Below, piece by piece: positions 48,301 to 57,784 of a stretch of 64,000 nucleotides of DNA. The DNA comes from Heterodera schachtii. Taxonomy: Eukaryota; Nematoda; Chromadorea; Rhabditida; Heteroderidae. A model generated the notes under the pieces. That model ran no database searches and was not told where the DNA came from. It saw nothing but the letters and a program-made list of their open reading frames with translations. The stretch covers positions 1,666,215-1,730,214 of the forward strand of contig SIJG01000008.1 in NCBI GenBank assembly GCA_023374025.1, read 5' to 3'. The stretch's first letter is position 1. Every line of letters begins with the position of its first letter. The position numbers were made by a program, and so were the translations under genes.

Positions 48301-50200
48301 TTTAAATTATTTTTGGCCATGTTTTGAGTGCACCTCCGTTGTGACCACCCAACACAGTGCAAAACTCACTTTGTCAACGATTCGTCCATTTGGCGCAGTG
48401 TTTGTCGGATGCCGTCGAAGGGTTTGCTCTGTTCGCGCAAAAACTCGCGCATTTTTTCCAACGGTTCCTTGTACAAATGTGTGTTTGCCAAGTCTTTCAT
48501 CTCTTGCGCCGCCTCTTTGATGTGAAACGCAACGCACGCGACGCCTTCGATCACCGTTTCGATATTTCCGGTGGCATTTTGTGCCGGATACTTTGTGGGA
48601 GGGGGGGGGGGGTATATTAACGGATGAATGTGGTGGATGATTAATTGAAACGCAAAAAGTAATTAAAAAGCATTAAATCGCAGCCAGCTTTTTTTGCCAT
48701 AAAAACGATGACCATTATCGAAAACTTTCCCATTTTTTAATACAAAAAAGAGTTTGTCTGACGGCAATTGTCTCAAAAGATTTGCATTTTTACGCACTTG
48801 GAAGCCCCAAATGAGCATCATTAGGACGATGATGTTCCGGAGTTTGCCTGTCATCAGTTTGGGCAGCGCAACGAACAGAAGGAAACGCAACGGACGGAAA
48901 GCGATGAGCAAAAAGAGAATGGAATGGACAACGATGCCAACGTAAGTGCCGGTGCTGCCAAAAGAGCAAAAAATTGAATTTAAAAAATCCAATGAAAATT
49001 ATTGGAAAAATGAAAATATGAATCATTTTTGTTGGTTTTCAAATTTTTAATAATCTAGTGCAATATTCTCTGAAAAAACATCAAAATTTCCGATTTTTCC
49101 TGCAAAAACCATTTACCAAAACTGAAAAAAGCTTACGCTTTGGCAAAGTTGGGATATTTGAGCGCAATGATAAAATAGTACAGAGTGCCGAGCACTTGCA
49201 TAAGCATGAACAAGCCGAAAAGGAAGAGAAAAGTGCGCATTCTGAAAAGGAAGCAAATGCAATACCAACAGTATGACACAAAAAAAGCAAAGATTTTGAA
49301 AATGCTGAATTTTCAAGGATTCGGCATGGACTTTTGCTGGTAATTTTAATTCAGAGGCCTGAAAAAAGTTTGGAAAAAGGAATTCCATGGCCATAAATAT
49401 TCGCATATTCTGTTATTAGGGTGCCCTGAAATTTGAAATTAAAATTCCAAAAACAAATTTCGAATTGCTGTCCCATCATTTCCCGTACGTAACGCCAATT
49501 CATCGCGTCGCGTACCTTTTGTCCTTGGGCCGTCTGTCCTTCAACCGTTTGAGCTGTGCCTTCAGCTGCTCGCGGCCCCGGCGCGTGCAAATGCGTCGCT
49601 TCCATCGCTGTGCCGTCGCGCGAATCCGAGCGAAGGCACCCTTCAGAAAAAGGGGGAGCAAATAAATGAAAGCAAAATCAAATTGGGAAACCAATGGAAG
49701 GGACGAGGCATTTTTGACTCTGTTTTGTGACGCACTGACCAATAACTTATTGTTAGATGAAGATGAATTAATTAAAAATGGTTATACCTATTTTCGGGTT
49801 TTGCCCCATTAGTAAGAAGTGATCGTATTTTCTCGACTTTTAAAATTCCGATTTTTTTTTCTGTAAAATGGGGGTTGGGCAACAATTATTATTAGTACTA
49901 TCGGCGGATTGTAGCAACTCCTCATATAAAACTGGAAAAATTTGGTAATTAGTGAAAGTAGACGGGAGGGGGCATGACAATGAGGAGGAAATGATGCCAT
50001 AGAATGACAACATTCGTCTCCCTTACCCTCTCCGTCGGCCGACCATCGTCCCCGTCACTGTCTTCGTCCATTGCGACATCGCTCGTCGACACAAGGCCGA
50101 GCCGTATGCCCAATTTGTTGGTGTCGTAGTCAAACTGCTGAATGCTGGCGAGGGCCTCCCGCTTTTCCATGTAAAAATCCCACAAAAGTGCCGTAGTCAT
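42388..50200 (-). CDS. DC-STAMP domain / RING multi-pass membrane protein, DCST1/2 and SPE-42 type
   Basis: In C. elegans, SPE-42 and SPE-49 of this family are sperm membrane proteins needed for fertilisation; the DCST1/2 relatives act in sperm-egg fusion. On the minus strand the exons give hydrophobic segments FLFLFGLFMLMQVLGTLYYF (about 49230), GIVVHSILFLLIAFRPLRFL (about 48930), a long Cys-containing ectodomain-like region (48550-47760), another helix with the DC-STAMP segment WWIQNIFLGYSLVPVVVFVA (about 46490), then ILYLFCILLTLL and ARAMHLYNKI-like sequence (about 43700). The C-terminus is a C4C4 RING-like finger (CPNCNAIYCIDCF, CMRKEC, about 42810-42730) plus an acidic tail ending ESDN. 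The first exon (50001-50200, MTTALLWDFYMEKREALASI) joins in phase 0 but is only tentatively part of this gene. One intron holds the nested transposons at 44457-46168. Confidence 0.82.
44630..45993 (+). mobile_element. DD34D transposon with about 295-bp terminal inverted repeats
   Basis: Ends CAAGGGAACATTCCGAACTG and CAGTTCGGAATGTTCCCTTG are inverted, and the inverted similarity continues for about 295 bp to AATGATAGAGACTC and beyond. A TTA triplet flanks both ends (44627-44629 and 45994-45996). It encodes a transposase fragment. It lies inside a fold-back element in an intron of the DCST-like gene. Confidence 0.88.
44932..45648 (+). CDS. DDE_1/pogo-like transposase, truncated N-terminus
   Basis: About 238 residues. 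The segment INCDG supplies a possible first catalytic Asp (about residue 18), GMVFILDSWSG the second, and TSKIQPLDRLF the third. Counting residues between the last two gives 34, the DD34D spacing of pogo/Tigger-like enzymes. The GKM motif before the second Asp also fits. The tail has a Cys/His cluster (NCFICESPPFICCSWC, then C, H, H and C), a likely zinc-binding module. The N-terminal DNA-binding helix-turn-helix is missing, so the protein is probably not an active transposase. The start codon in this frame is a non-ATG codon, so the real boundary may be an exon edge. Confidence 0.72.
   Translation: MRSITHSYTLYPVINCDGCLFLSFFVCFYEPQRPARFEQDVAPFERLFCDSSPSGKMTTDIQLKWFRDHFIPQVPNGMVFILDSWSGYKRIISDDLINSHLRFIVLPEKTTSKIQPLDRLFNRQLKLFLRTIHEKIRRNHHNINLSQRTIIGRILNETHYMFSAPIFQNFIKYAWKMAGFYGLVDIPTFQTPPQFCFNNIDVHMNCFICESPPFICCSWCSRNLCFEHFIPFPHRCNE
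46572..46596 (+). repeat. Run of 25 G
   Basis: An uninterrupted G tract in an intron of the minus-strand DCST-like gene, so poly(C) in its transcript. Shorter G tracts of 9-13 occur in other introns (about 23491, 25247, 26824, 35459, 48601). It may be partly a length-estimation artefact. Confidence 0.8.
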
Positions 50201-51313
50201 TTTATTTTATTTCACACTCCTGAAAACAATAAAGAAGAAATGCCCAGAGTTCACAGTTCAACGCTAGCCGCATTTATTCGGTAAACTCATTTTAAAACTT
50301 TTTGATAAGACGTTTCGAATTAAAATTTGTCCTTTTCTTCTTTGTGGAGATTAAATGATGAATTCAATTTCAGTTTGTTTGGAAAAAGCGCGCCGCAAAA
50401 AACATTCTAATTGATTTTTTCACTTGGAATAAAATTTCAAATGCTAATTTTTGGGGACTAGGTCGTTTCGGCGCCGCCGTTTCGGCGCCAGCCCTTGTTT
50501 TTGGACCATAACTTTTTTCTTTGACAACCAAATCTAATAATCTTGGTATTATTCTAAAGCCCTATTAGCCCTACAAAAAAAATTTGCGCTGTAAAGAAGT
50601 TATTAAAAAAAAATCACAAAAATTTAGACTTTTTTGCAATTTTCAGTTAGAACTTTTTTAGTAAGCGACTAATCGCTAAGCAATTGCTTATAAGTAGCTT
50701 CTAAACATGTTCAGCTTTCGAATGATACCAAGATTGTTAGATTTGATTGACAATTAAAAAAGTTATAGTTCAAAAACAAGGGCTGGCGCCGAAACGGCGG
50801 CGCCGAAACGATACAGACCCTAATTTTTGACCCCAAATGCAGATTTTAAAAATTTCATCTGTCAGCTCTTAATAATACAAAATCCAGGAAAATTCACCAA
50901 ACATCGTCCTGTTTTTTTTTTGTTTATTGCTCGCTCACAATTTGAAAAAAAAACCATCGACAACGAGATCGTAAGCGAAAGAACTGATTACAATAAGTGA
51001 AGAACCGATACAAAAAGCAAATTCCGATCAACAAACAAAAGGCGGGTGAAAGGCGTTAACAAATGAAAAATTAATTGTTGGATTGGTCGACCCAAGCGAA
51101 TGAGTCGGAATATCATCATTGGTTGAAATCCATCAGACGAAACCAAGAAACGACAAATGCAAATGATTAACCCAGAGATTGGTTGAATTAATGAAAGAAA
51201 ATTTTGGCAAAAACGGGCGAAAGGGTAAAAAGAAAGGCAAAATAAATTAAAATAATAAACGAATGGACAAAGTATCTAAATATATCAACAAAAATGGTTA
51301 ACGAATTAGTGCG
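50201..51313. other. Gap with a fold-back element; 3' side of the SUV39-like gene
   Basis: Contains the 50454-50820 element and otherwise no supported gene. The right part must include the 3' UTR of the minus-strand SET-domain gene and the left part the promoter of the DCST-like gene. Confidence 0.4.
50454..50820. mobile_element. GGGAC fold-back element with GTTTCGGCGCC iterons
   Basis: Ends GGGACTAGGTCGTTTCGGCG and CGCCGAAACGATACAGACCC with an exact 9-bp duplication TAATTTTTG (50445-50453 and 50821-50829). Subterminal GTTTCGGCGCC appears twice on each side. The AT-rich interior contains the core AGCTTTCGAATGATACCAA near 50720 and a decayed copy near 50541. Same design as 30832-31280 and 16479-16879. 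Confidence 0.88.
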
Positions 51314-54083
51314 TCAATAATAGAAGAACCCGCGACATTTTGACGAACGGCAACTGAAAATCGAAGGGATAAAATAATCGAATTAAATTTGGACGAATGG
51401 AAATCAAAAAAAGGCGCCCACGTGCACTCCTTCTTCTGGCGACCCTTTGCATTTCCATCAATGGCACAATAGTCGATGGTCAATTCCTCACCTAAGAAAT
51501 GAAATGCGGAAAATGAATTGTTTGGAGATTCAATGTTTTGGAATTGAGTGACAATTTTTAAAAATCATTGACCAGTTTTGATGTCCCGCTTGGCAAAAAA
51601 TGCAATCCGATGGTACGACTCGTCAAAACGGTCGGCAAACACCGCACGGACAACCAAATTCGGGGAGCAGGAATGGTTGATGAAACGCGCCTCGTTGCCA
51701 TAAGAGACGGCGTCAACGACAAACTGACAAAAGTGTGTATGTAATGAGAAAATAAATCTTTCTCCACAGAAAAGGTAACATGGACAGAGAGACACACGCA
51801 GAAAGAGGGGGGGGGGGAGGGCGCGTACAACGAGCAGTTCGTATCCGCCCCTCCCCCCCGCCCCAAAAAAAGAAAGAAAAAGATTTTCGGCGATTTTTAG
51901 ATAAAATTTTTGATGAACATAACACCTTGAGTTTGTGCTCTCCTGCGCCGTCCATTTGAAATTGGTAAGTGCTCGGCCGACTGAGTACGAAAGCGTCGTC
52001 AACGGTCAAAACCTGTTCCAAAATTCCTCTTTTAGAGTTTTGAAAAAAACGGATTATGCATGGGTTCACCAACTTCGCCAATATATTCACAGACGAACTG
52101 ATGTCGCTGAATGCTGGCGGCGGTGCGAACGGACCAACCGCGGTCAAGCTGAACAAAGTGTTAGTAAAGCATTAGCAAAAGCAAAGTGTGGTGACGCATT
52201 GGCAAACTGACCGTACGAAAAATGACAATTGGTATCTGTCGACCACGCTTCAAATGTAATTGTGAACAATTTGATAAAGCATGAATAGGATTATGGCAAC
52301 GCCACCTGTACAACGCGCGTGGGACAGTAAATGTCGCATGCACAACCGTCGGTGCACTCGACGATCCAATTGCCACGCGCTTTGCACACGTCCAACTTGC
52401 TGTTTTCTCCGTAGCAGTACAGTTGGCCGAAAATCTGTAAAACGAAAGATGGGAGGACAGTCAAAAGTAACCCAAAAAGATGTCCCATGGACCTTTAAAA
52501 TGAGGGCAAAATAAAAATGGAACCTCCGAACAGCAATTGACGGCGGCGCCACAAGTGAGTCCGTTCGCTTTGCACATGCAAAATTCCAACTTCAGAAAAC
52601 CTTTCATGCACTGCTGCACTCTGCTGGAGAAAGTGTTTTCCAACACAAACTGAAAAAGCAAAAATGAAAATGGCAAAAAATTTCAAAATGAATTTTTTGC
52701 GCTTGCCGCGAAGTCTGTCGGCGGTAATTGGTCGTCCACCCAATTCTCCACGTAAATTGGCGCCTGTTTGCACTTGTTGCTCTTCTCCCATACCCGAATT
52801 ACGGCGTTCATTTCGTCTTCCCATCGATGGCACGCGTAAAACACACAGCGATTGTCCAACCAATTCCAGAAATTGTACTTGAGGGAAGCGATCATTATAA
52901 GAAATAAACAAACCTATTTGAAATAAGTTTTTTCTGACCAGAAATATTGCACAAAAAAGAGCAACGAATTTTTGCAGTTTTAGGGTGATTTTTTCCAAAA
53001 ATAATGGTTCAGGGTCCGGCGTGCCAATAGCGCCGCCAAGAAATTTTTTTTTGGAAAAATACGAGATATGTTTAAGAAATTGTGTAAAATTTTCAAAAAT
53101 CATAAATTTAAGTAAGATTTGCAAAAGCCAACAGTAAAGCGTTTGTTGCGTTTGAGAACCCCGCGCAATTCGCGTTCGTAAATCGCTTTGCGCCATTTCG
53201 TCCGCCTCTCAAACTTTTTGACCTGAAAACACACACACTTCGTCTATTAACAAATGGTTGTCCATTTGCTATTGTTACCAGCAAGTCCAGGCTGTTCTCC
53301 TCGTTGTGCTCCTCCCACGACGAAAAGGTGTAGTCCCACCCCTCCCATTTCAAGAAATAGGAGACATTTCGCATGCCATCACAAACAGTCACCCGTTTTT
53401 TCAGTATTTTTTCCACGACCCATTGGTTGTCCTGGAGGAAGGAATTTTTGTTTAACAAATACAAATTTTGACTCAAACATCAGTCACGGGTCGCATCCCA
53501 TCACCGGAGACCTTTGAAGAACACGACGACGACGACGACGAAGAGTTCAGCAAAATTTTTGTTGTTGTTGGTTCGATTTGGGGGGCAAGTCGAGTCTCTT
53601 GATTGAAATGCGAATTGTCTTGGCCTGAAAAGAAAAATTAGATAAGTAAGCCCAAAAATGAAGAAAAAAAAAAACCTCCAAAAAGTCGTTTCGTCAGTTT
53701 TTCGCCCTCAACTCCAAAAGCAAGATAAAAAGCCTCAAGGCGGCCAATTGTTGACCGATTGACCGTGTCAAAGTTGGTGTTGCAGACAGCAACACTGTGG
53801 TTGAAACCCTGAAAAGGGATTACCATTGGAATTGTCTTTGTCCAAAAATCTTGATCGAATCAACAAATTTCACCCAAAGAACTACTCACTTTTACGATAC
53901 CAAGGAATTTGTTATTTTTGTTACACTCACATTTTCCCGCATCAGCTGCTTCTCGAATTCATTCGAATGGTGAGAGTTTCGTTGCGGACTTTGTGCCGCA
54001 ACTACGGCCCCTTCGGTGACTTTGCCAACAAAGAAATTAAGCAAAAAATGGTCTTTTTGGTCGGACTGTGCAATTCCATCCAT
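51314..54083 (-). CDS. SUV39-type histone H3K9 methyltransferase (chromodomain, pre-SET, SET, post-SET)
   Basis: Predicted to methylate histone H3 lysine 9 in heterochromatin. On the minus strand: an N-terminal part I do not recognise (MDGIAQSDQKDHF, then FNHSVAVCNTNF and a poly-Ser stretch encoded by CGA/GTC repeats near 53525), a chromodomain (VEKILKKRV, YFLKWEGWDYTFSSWEE, about 53420-53300), a Cys-rich pre-SET region (about 52560-52320, CTDGCACDIYC), the SET signature RFINHSCSPN (about 51690) and GEELTIDY (about 51480), and, after an intron, a post-SET CTCRSSKCRGFFYY ending at the TGA 51314-51316. All zinc-binding cysteines of the post-SET are present when that last intron is removed. The start at 54083 follows a TTTGCGCAG acceptor. 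The first exon is a diverged relative of the repeated segment at 54741-55068 and 55745-56060. Confidence 0.83.
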
Positions 54084-54224
54084 ATCTGCGCAAAGAAGGG
54101 GAGTCAAATAGATGAAAATCTGTTACCAAATCAGAATAATTTTTCAAAATTTCCCCTTGCGTCGCCAATAAAAATCGCAAAAATTGTTCTCTTTTCCATT
54201 ATGTCGCCCCCCCCCATAAAAATG

Positions 54225-54640
54225 TTATGATCCCGACAAGGGGAAGCACTTTTCTATTCTAGAGTAGTTTTATGCGCTGCTTAAGAATCTGTCGTCAAAA
54301 GTGCAAAAATATATCATTCATTTTATGCTTTTCATCATGATTTTTCAACAAAAAAAATAAGGGCCGCTTTATTGTTAGTCGAATGTGCGGTGTTTTGCCA
54401 AAATGCTAACCCCATTCCAGCACCAAATTTGTTGGGCTATAATCTGAAATTAGTACCAATCGATTCCTCTTCGACGAAAGAAAATGATTGTATAATTTGT
54501 TCATTTTGTTTCTTTTTGAAAAATCATTAATAAAGGTACATAAGAAAATCATAGATAAAATCACAGATTTTTGACACCAGATTCTTCAACAGCGCCTAAA
54601 GTGACTCCAGAAAAGTACTTTCCTTTGTCGGGATCATAAC
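54225..54640. mobile_element. Fold-back element with GTTATGATCCCGACAAGG ends
   Basis: Ends GTTATGATCCCGACAAGGGG and CCTTTGTCGGGATCATAAC are inverted; AAGTACTTTTCT-like words follow on each side. No clear target duplication. It shares the TCCCGAC word with the GGTAATCC MITE family but little else. Lies just upstream of the SUV39-like gene. Confidence 0.75.
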
Positions 54641-54740
54641 ATTCTATAGGGGGGAAGGCATAAAAAGTACCAAAAAATGGTCGAACGTAGGAAAATGGGG
54701 CTTGGGGGGGGGGGTGGTCAGAGTCGAACGTAAGAACCCT

Positions 54741-55068
54741 TCACTGACCCGCCCCGTGAACACATATGACTCCATTTGGTTGTTGCTGCTGTTTAAACGG
54801 CGAAATTCCACGCCGGTGCGGGCGTTGTGCCGCAGTTGCGGCCCCTTCGGCGATCGAAAATGGGGCTTTCTGCTGGTTGGACAAAGCAAATCCACTGGAG
54901 TTGTTCGATGTCGCAGAGTTTTCTGACGAAGCACGCAAAACAGTACTACCACGGAATTTGTTGTTTTGGTCGTTTTTGTTGTCACTGTTTGACGAATACA
55001 CAGCGGTTGAAGAAGGGAAAAGTCCCAAACTCATAAAGGAACTAATTTCGAGCAAGAGGCACTTTACA
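54741..55068 (-). pseudogene. Inverted partial copy of the unknown gene at 55791
   Basis: The reverse complement reads MSLGLFPSSTAVYSSNSD from 55034, nearly identical to the start of the plus-strand gene at 55791, through AAQRPHRRGISPFKQQQQ, where similarity stops and the frame runs into unrelated sequence (PNGVICVHGAGQ). The two copies are head to head about 0.7 kb apart. Probably a truncated duplicate; whether it is transcribed is unknown. Confidence 0.72.
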
Positions 55069-55120
55069 ACGAACTAAGAACATAAAATTTACAGTTTTAA
55101 TTTCCAATTATTGAAAAAGG

Positions 55121-55328
55121 GGTAATACTGGAGAATTGGTGTCCCGACGAAAAATAAAGTTAAGAATTTTCTTTACATTTTTTCTAGGGTAAAAAAATAC
55201 GGTGATCATGAATCCGAGCTCAGATTTTAAAAATCATTGATTTTTCCTATGATTTTTCATCAGGTAACAAGATTTTTAATAAAATTTTTCATTATTTTTT
55301 GTCGGGACACCAATTCTCCAGTATTACC
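55121..55328. mobile_element. hAT-like MITE, GGTAATCC family, short copy C
   Basis: Ends GGTAATACTGGAGAATTGG and its complement, with GTGTCCCGAC shared with copies A and B. An 8-bp duplication with one mismatch (GAAAAAGG at 55113-55120, AAAAAAGG at 55329-55336). Only 208 bp, so internally shortened or a subfamily. Located between the two inverted gene copies. Confidence 0.82.
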
Positions 55329-55790
55329 AAAAAAGGCATAAAAACAAAAAATCAAAAAAGGCACGAAAAATTGGAAAAAGGCAGTAAAAAGTCAATACTT
55401 TGGACAAAGATTTTTGTCAAATTCAACAAAAAAATTTCAAAAAGACAAATTTCAGCATCGGAGCAAAAAAGGAATTTTTAGTAGTTTTGGACCAAGAATT
55501 GACAATTTTTCTGTAACCCTAGAAAAAAGCCATTTTCATATTTATTTTTTTTATGAAATGATCCGATCTGGCATTTTGTTTTTTGGCAAAAAGAATTTTG
55601 AATTTTCCATTCGTCCTCATGCCTCCCCTTTTTCGCTTCATTTCTTTCCAGAACGGAAGAGATCTGCCCTGAACATCAGTTAAATAAATTCATATACCTA
55701 TTTATAAAATACTTATTTGCTTAAAGTAATTGTTATTCCATAATTATTCTGCTCGTTGTCAAGTGCCTCTTGCTCGGAATTAGTTCCTTT

Positions 55791-57619
55791 ATGAGTTTGG
55801 GACTTTTCCCTTCTTCAACCGCTGTGTATTCGTCAAACAGTGACAACGAAAACGACCAAAACAACAAATTCCGTGGTAGTACTGTTTTGCGTGCTTCGTC
55901 AGAAAACTCTGCGACATCGAACAACTCCAGTGGATTTGCTTTGTCCAACCTGCAGAAAGCCCCATTTTCGATCGCCGAAGGGGCCGCAACTGCGGCACAA
56001 CGCCCGCACCGGCGTGGAATTTCGCCGTTTAAACAACAGCAGCAACAACCGTATATATCGGGCACAGGTGGCGCCAAACGGAAATTGTCGGTCCGTTTGA
56101 TTTTGACTGAATTTTATAACTGCTCTTCCGGCCCAACAATTGGTATTGATTATTTCGCAGTCGATTTACAGAACACTGGGAGTGAGCAAAGAATGCACCA
56201 GCAACACAACCAAACCATCGGAACATCAAGGTCAGCCAGCAGTGATGACGACGAATTTTTCCTGTTGGACGTCGAGCCGAGAGCGAAGCAGCGACGATAT
56301 GAGGAACGGATGAGCACAAAATTGAGTGGAATTCGGCTGAAGGATGAGCACGGGAAAGCGGTGGGGGGAAGGACCAATGAACGGTGTGACAATGACCGAA
56401 TTTGGCAGTAATTTGTAACTTAAAAAACCACAGGAATTTTACGACGACGGCTTCTGCTCAAATGGCATGGGGAGACCAATGGAAACAGCAGAGGAAGGGG
56501 CCGCTCATCGAAGAGATCAGAGACTGGGGCCAATTCGGGTCGGCACTTTTGAAACAAACTGAAAAATTTTATATTATTCCAAACATTGCTCAAGTTTGGC
56601 ACTTAAAGTAGAAAAATCGTTCAATTTTCCACCTTTTTCCTCTCAAGTGACGAAGATGAGCTTCCATTTGAGGACGAGTCGAGTTTCCAAAACGCGGCTA
56701 ATGCACCAATTATTGAGGAGCCAGAAGAAGGCAATTCCACGGACCGAAAGGGGAAGCAAAAGTCGGTAAGTGCCGTTGGTAATTGTTTTAAACCAATTTG
56801 GAGAGTGCCAAAAATGCAACGGCTAATCTTTGCCATCGTTTGGAGGGGGACAACCAATTGCAATTGGACAGCGAATATTGTTCTTCTTCCTCTTCTACTG
56901 ATTATGAGACGGAAGAGCAGCGACAACAGAAGCAGCGCATCGAACTCAGCCCGGAGCTGCGCTCTTTGATCAGCTCAATGCACAACGGCGACGGAGGCGA
57001 CGGCCCATTGCCCCCAATTGGAAGGTGTGGCAGGAAAAGGCGTAACATGGCAAAGCAGGGACCTGAGTTGAAAAAACAGAAACAAAAGTTCTGGAATCAA
57101 TAACGGTTTCTTGATTTCCATTTGTTATTTCCCAATCATTCTTAGTCATTTCGCGTGTTATTAGCCACCCAATGGTAAATTGTTGGTCCACTAAACTTTG
57201 TTTTAAATGTCTCTCCCCGTTTAAGGCCAATTCGAACAGGCAAAGAACTCGTCCCTTTCGTTCCTCCGCCTTCCGCTGCTTTTTTCTCTCCTTTTCCTCC
57301 TTCTTCTTCGGCGTTTCGAAAGGATGGTGAGGAGGACGAAGAAATGTTGCGACTGCCACCGTCGTGTGTTGAGGAAATATTGGACGATGAAATTTTACCG
57401 GATGCCACTGTTGGAACACCACAAGTGCAGTCGGACAACGAAGACGACGACGTAAGTGGGGCGGAGGAGTGAACTTTTTCGTTTTTATTTTCCTATTCTA
57501 CAAGAAATGGCTTGTTTTAGTGGCCACCCACTCCGCCACCAATTGAAAATGGACGAGCAAAAAAGCCATCAAAAGATGAGGAAAGGGAAGAAGAAGAAGA
57601 CGCAATGGAAACGGATTAA
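55791..57619 (+). CDS. Unrecognised acidic, low-complexity protein
   Basis: I do not recognise this protein. The spliced frame starts MSLGLFPSSTAVYSSNSD and runs through Asn/Ser/Gln-rich sequence, a DDDEFFLLDVEP segment and, after an intron with donor at about 56407, MAWGDQWKQQRKGPLIEEIR. It continues through a Ser/Glu-rich part (SDEDELPFEDESSF), ELSPELRSLISSMHNGDG, PLPPIGRPIRTGKELVPFVP, a Phe/Pro/Ser-rich stretch and an acidic end EREEEEDAMETD with TAA at 57617-57619. The intron phases I checked at the junctions fit. Its composition suggests an intrinsically disordered nuclear protein. Its first part is duplicated in inverted orientation at 54741-55068. The next gene starts 166 bp downstream on the same strand. 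Confidence 0.62.
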
Positions 57620-57784
57620 TTGTTGACCATTTCGGATATGTACAGAAATAATTTGTCAATTTTTGACTTAAAAATGTTTTTTTTTTTTTTTTGCTGATCA
57701 TTGATGACGTTTCTGAAACGAATATTATATCCAAAAATATAAAAAAAAATTTAAAGAATCCCCAGCGAAATTAGGTAAACCGCA

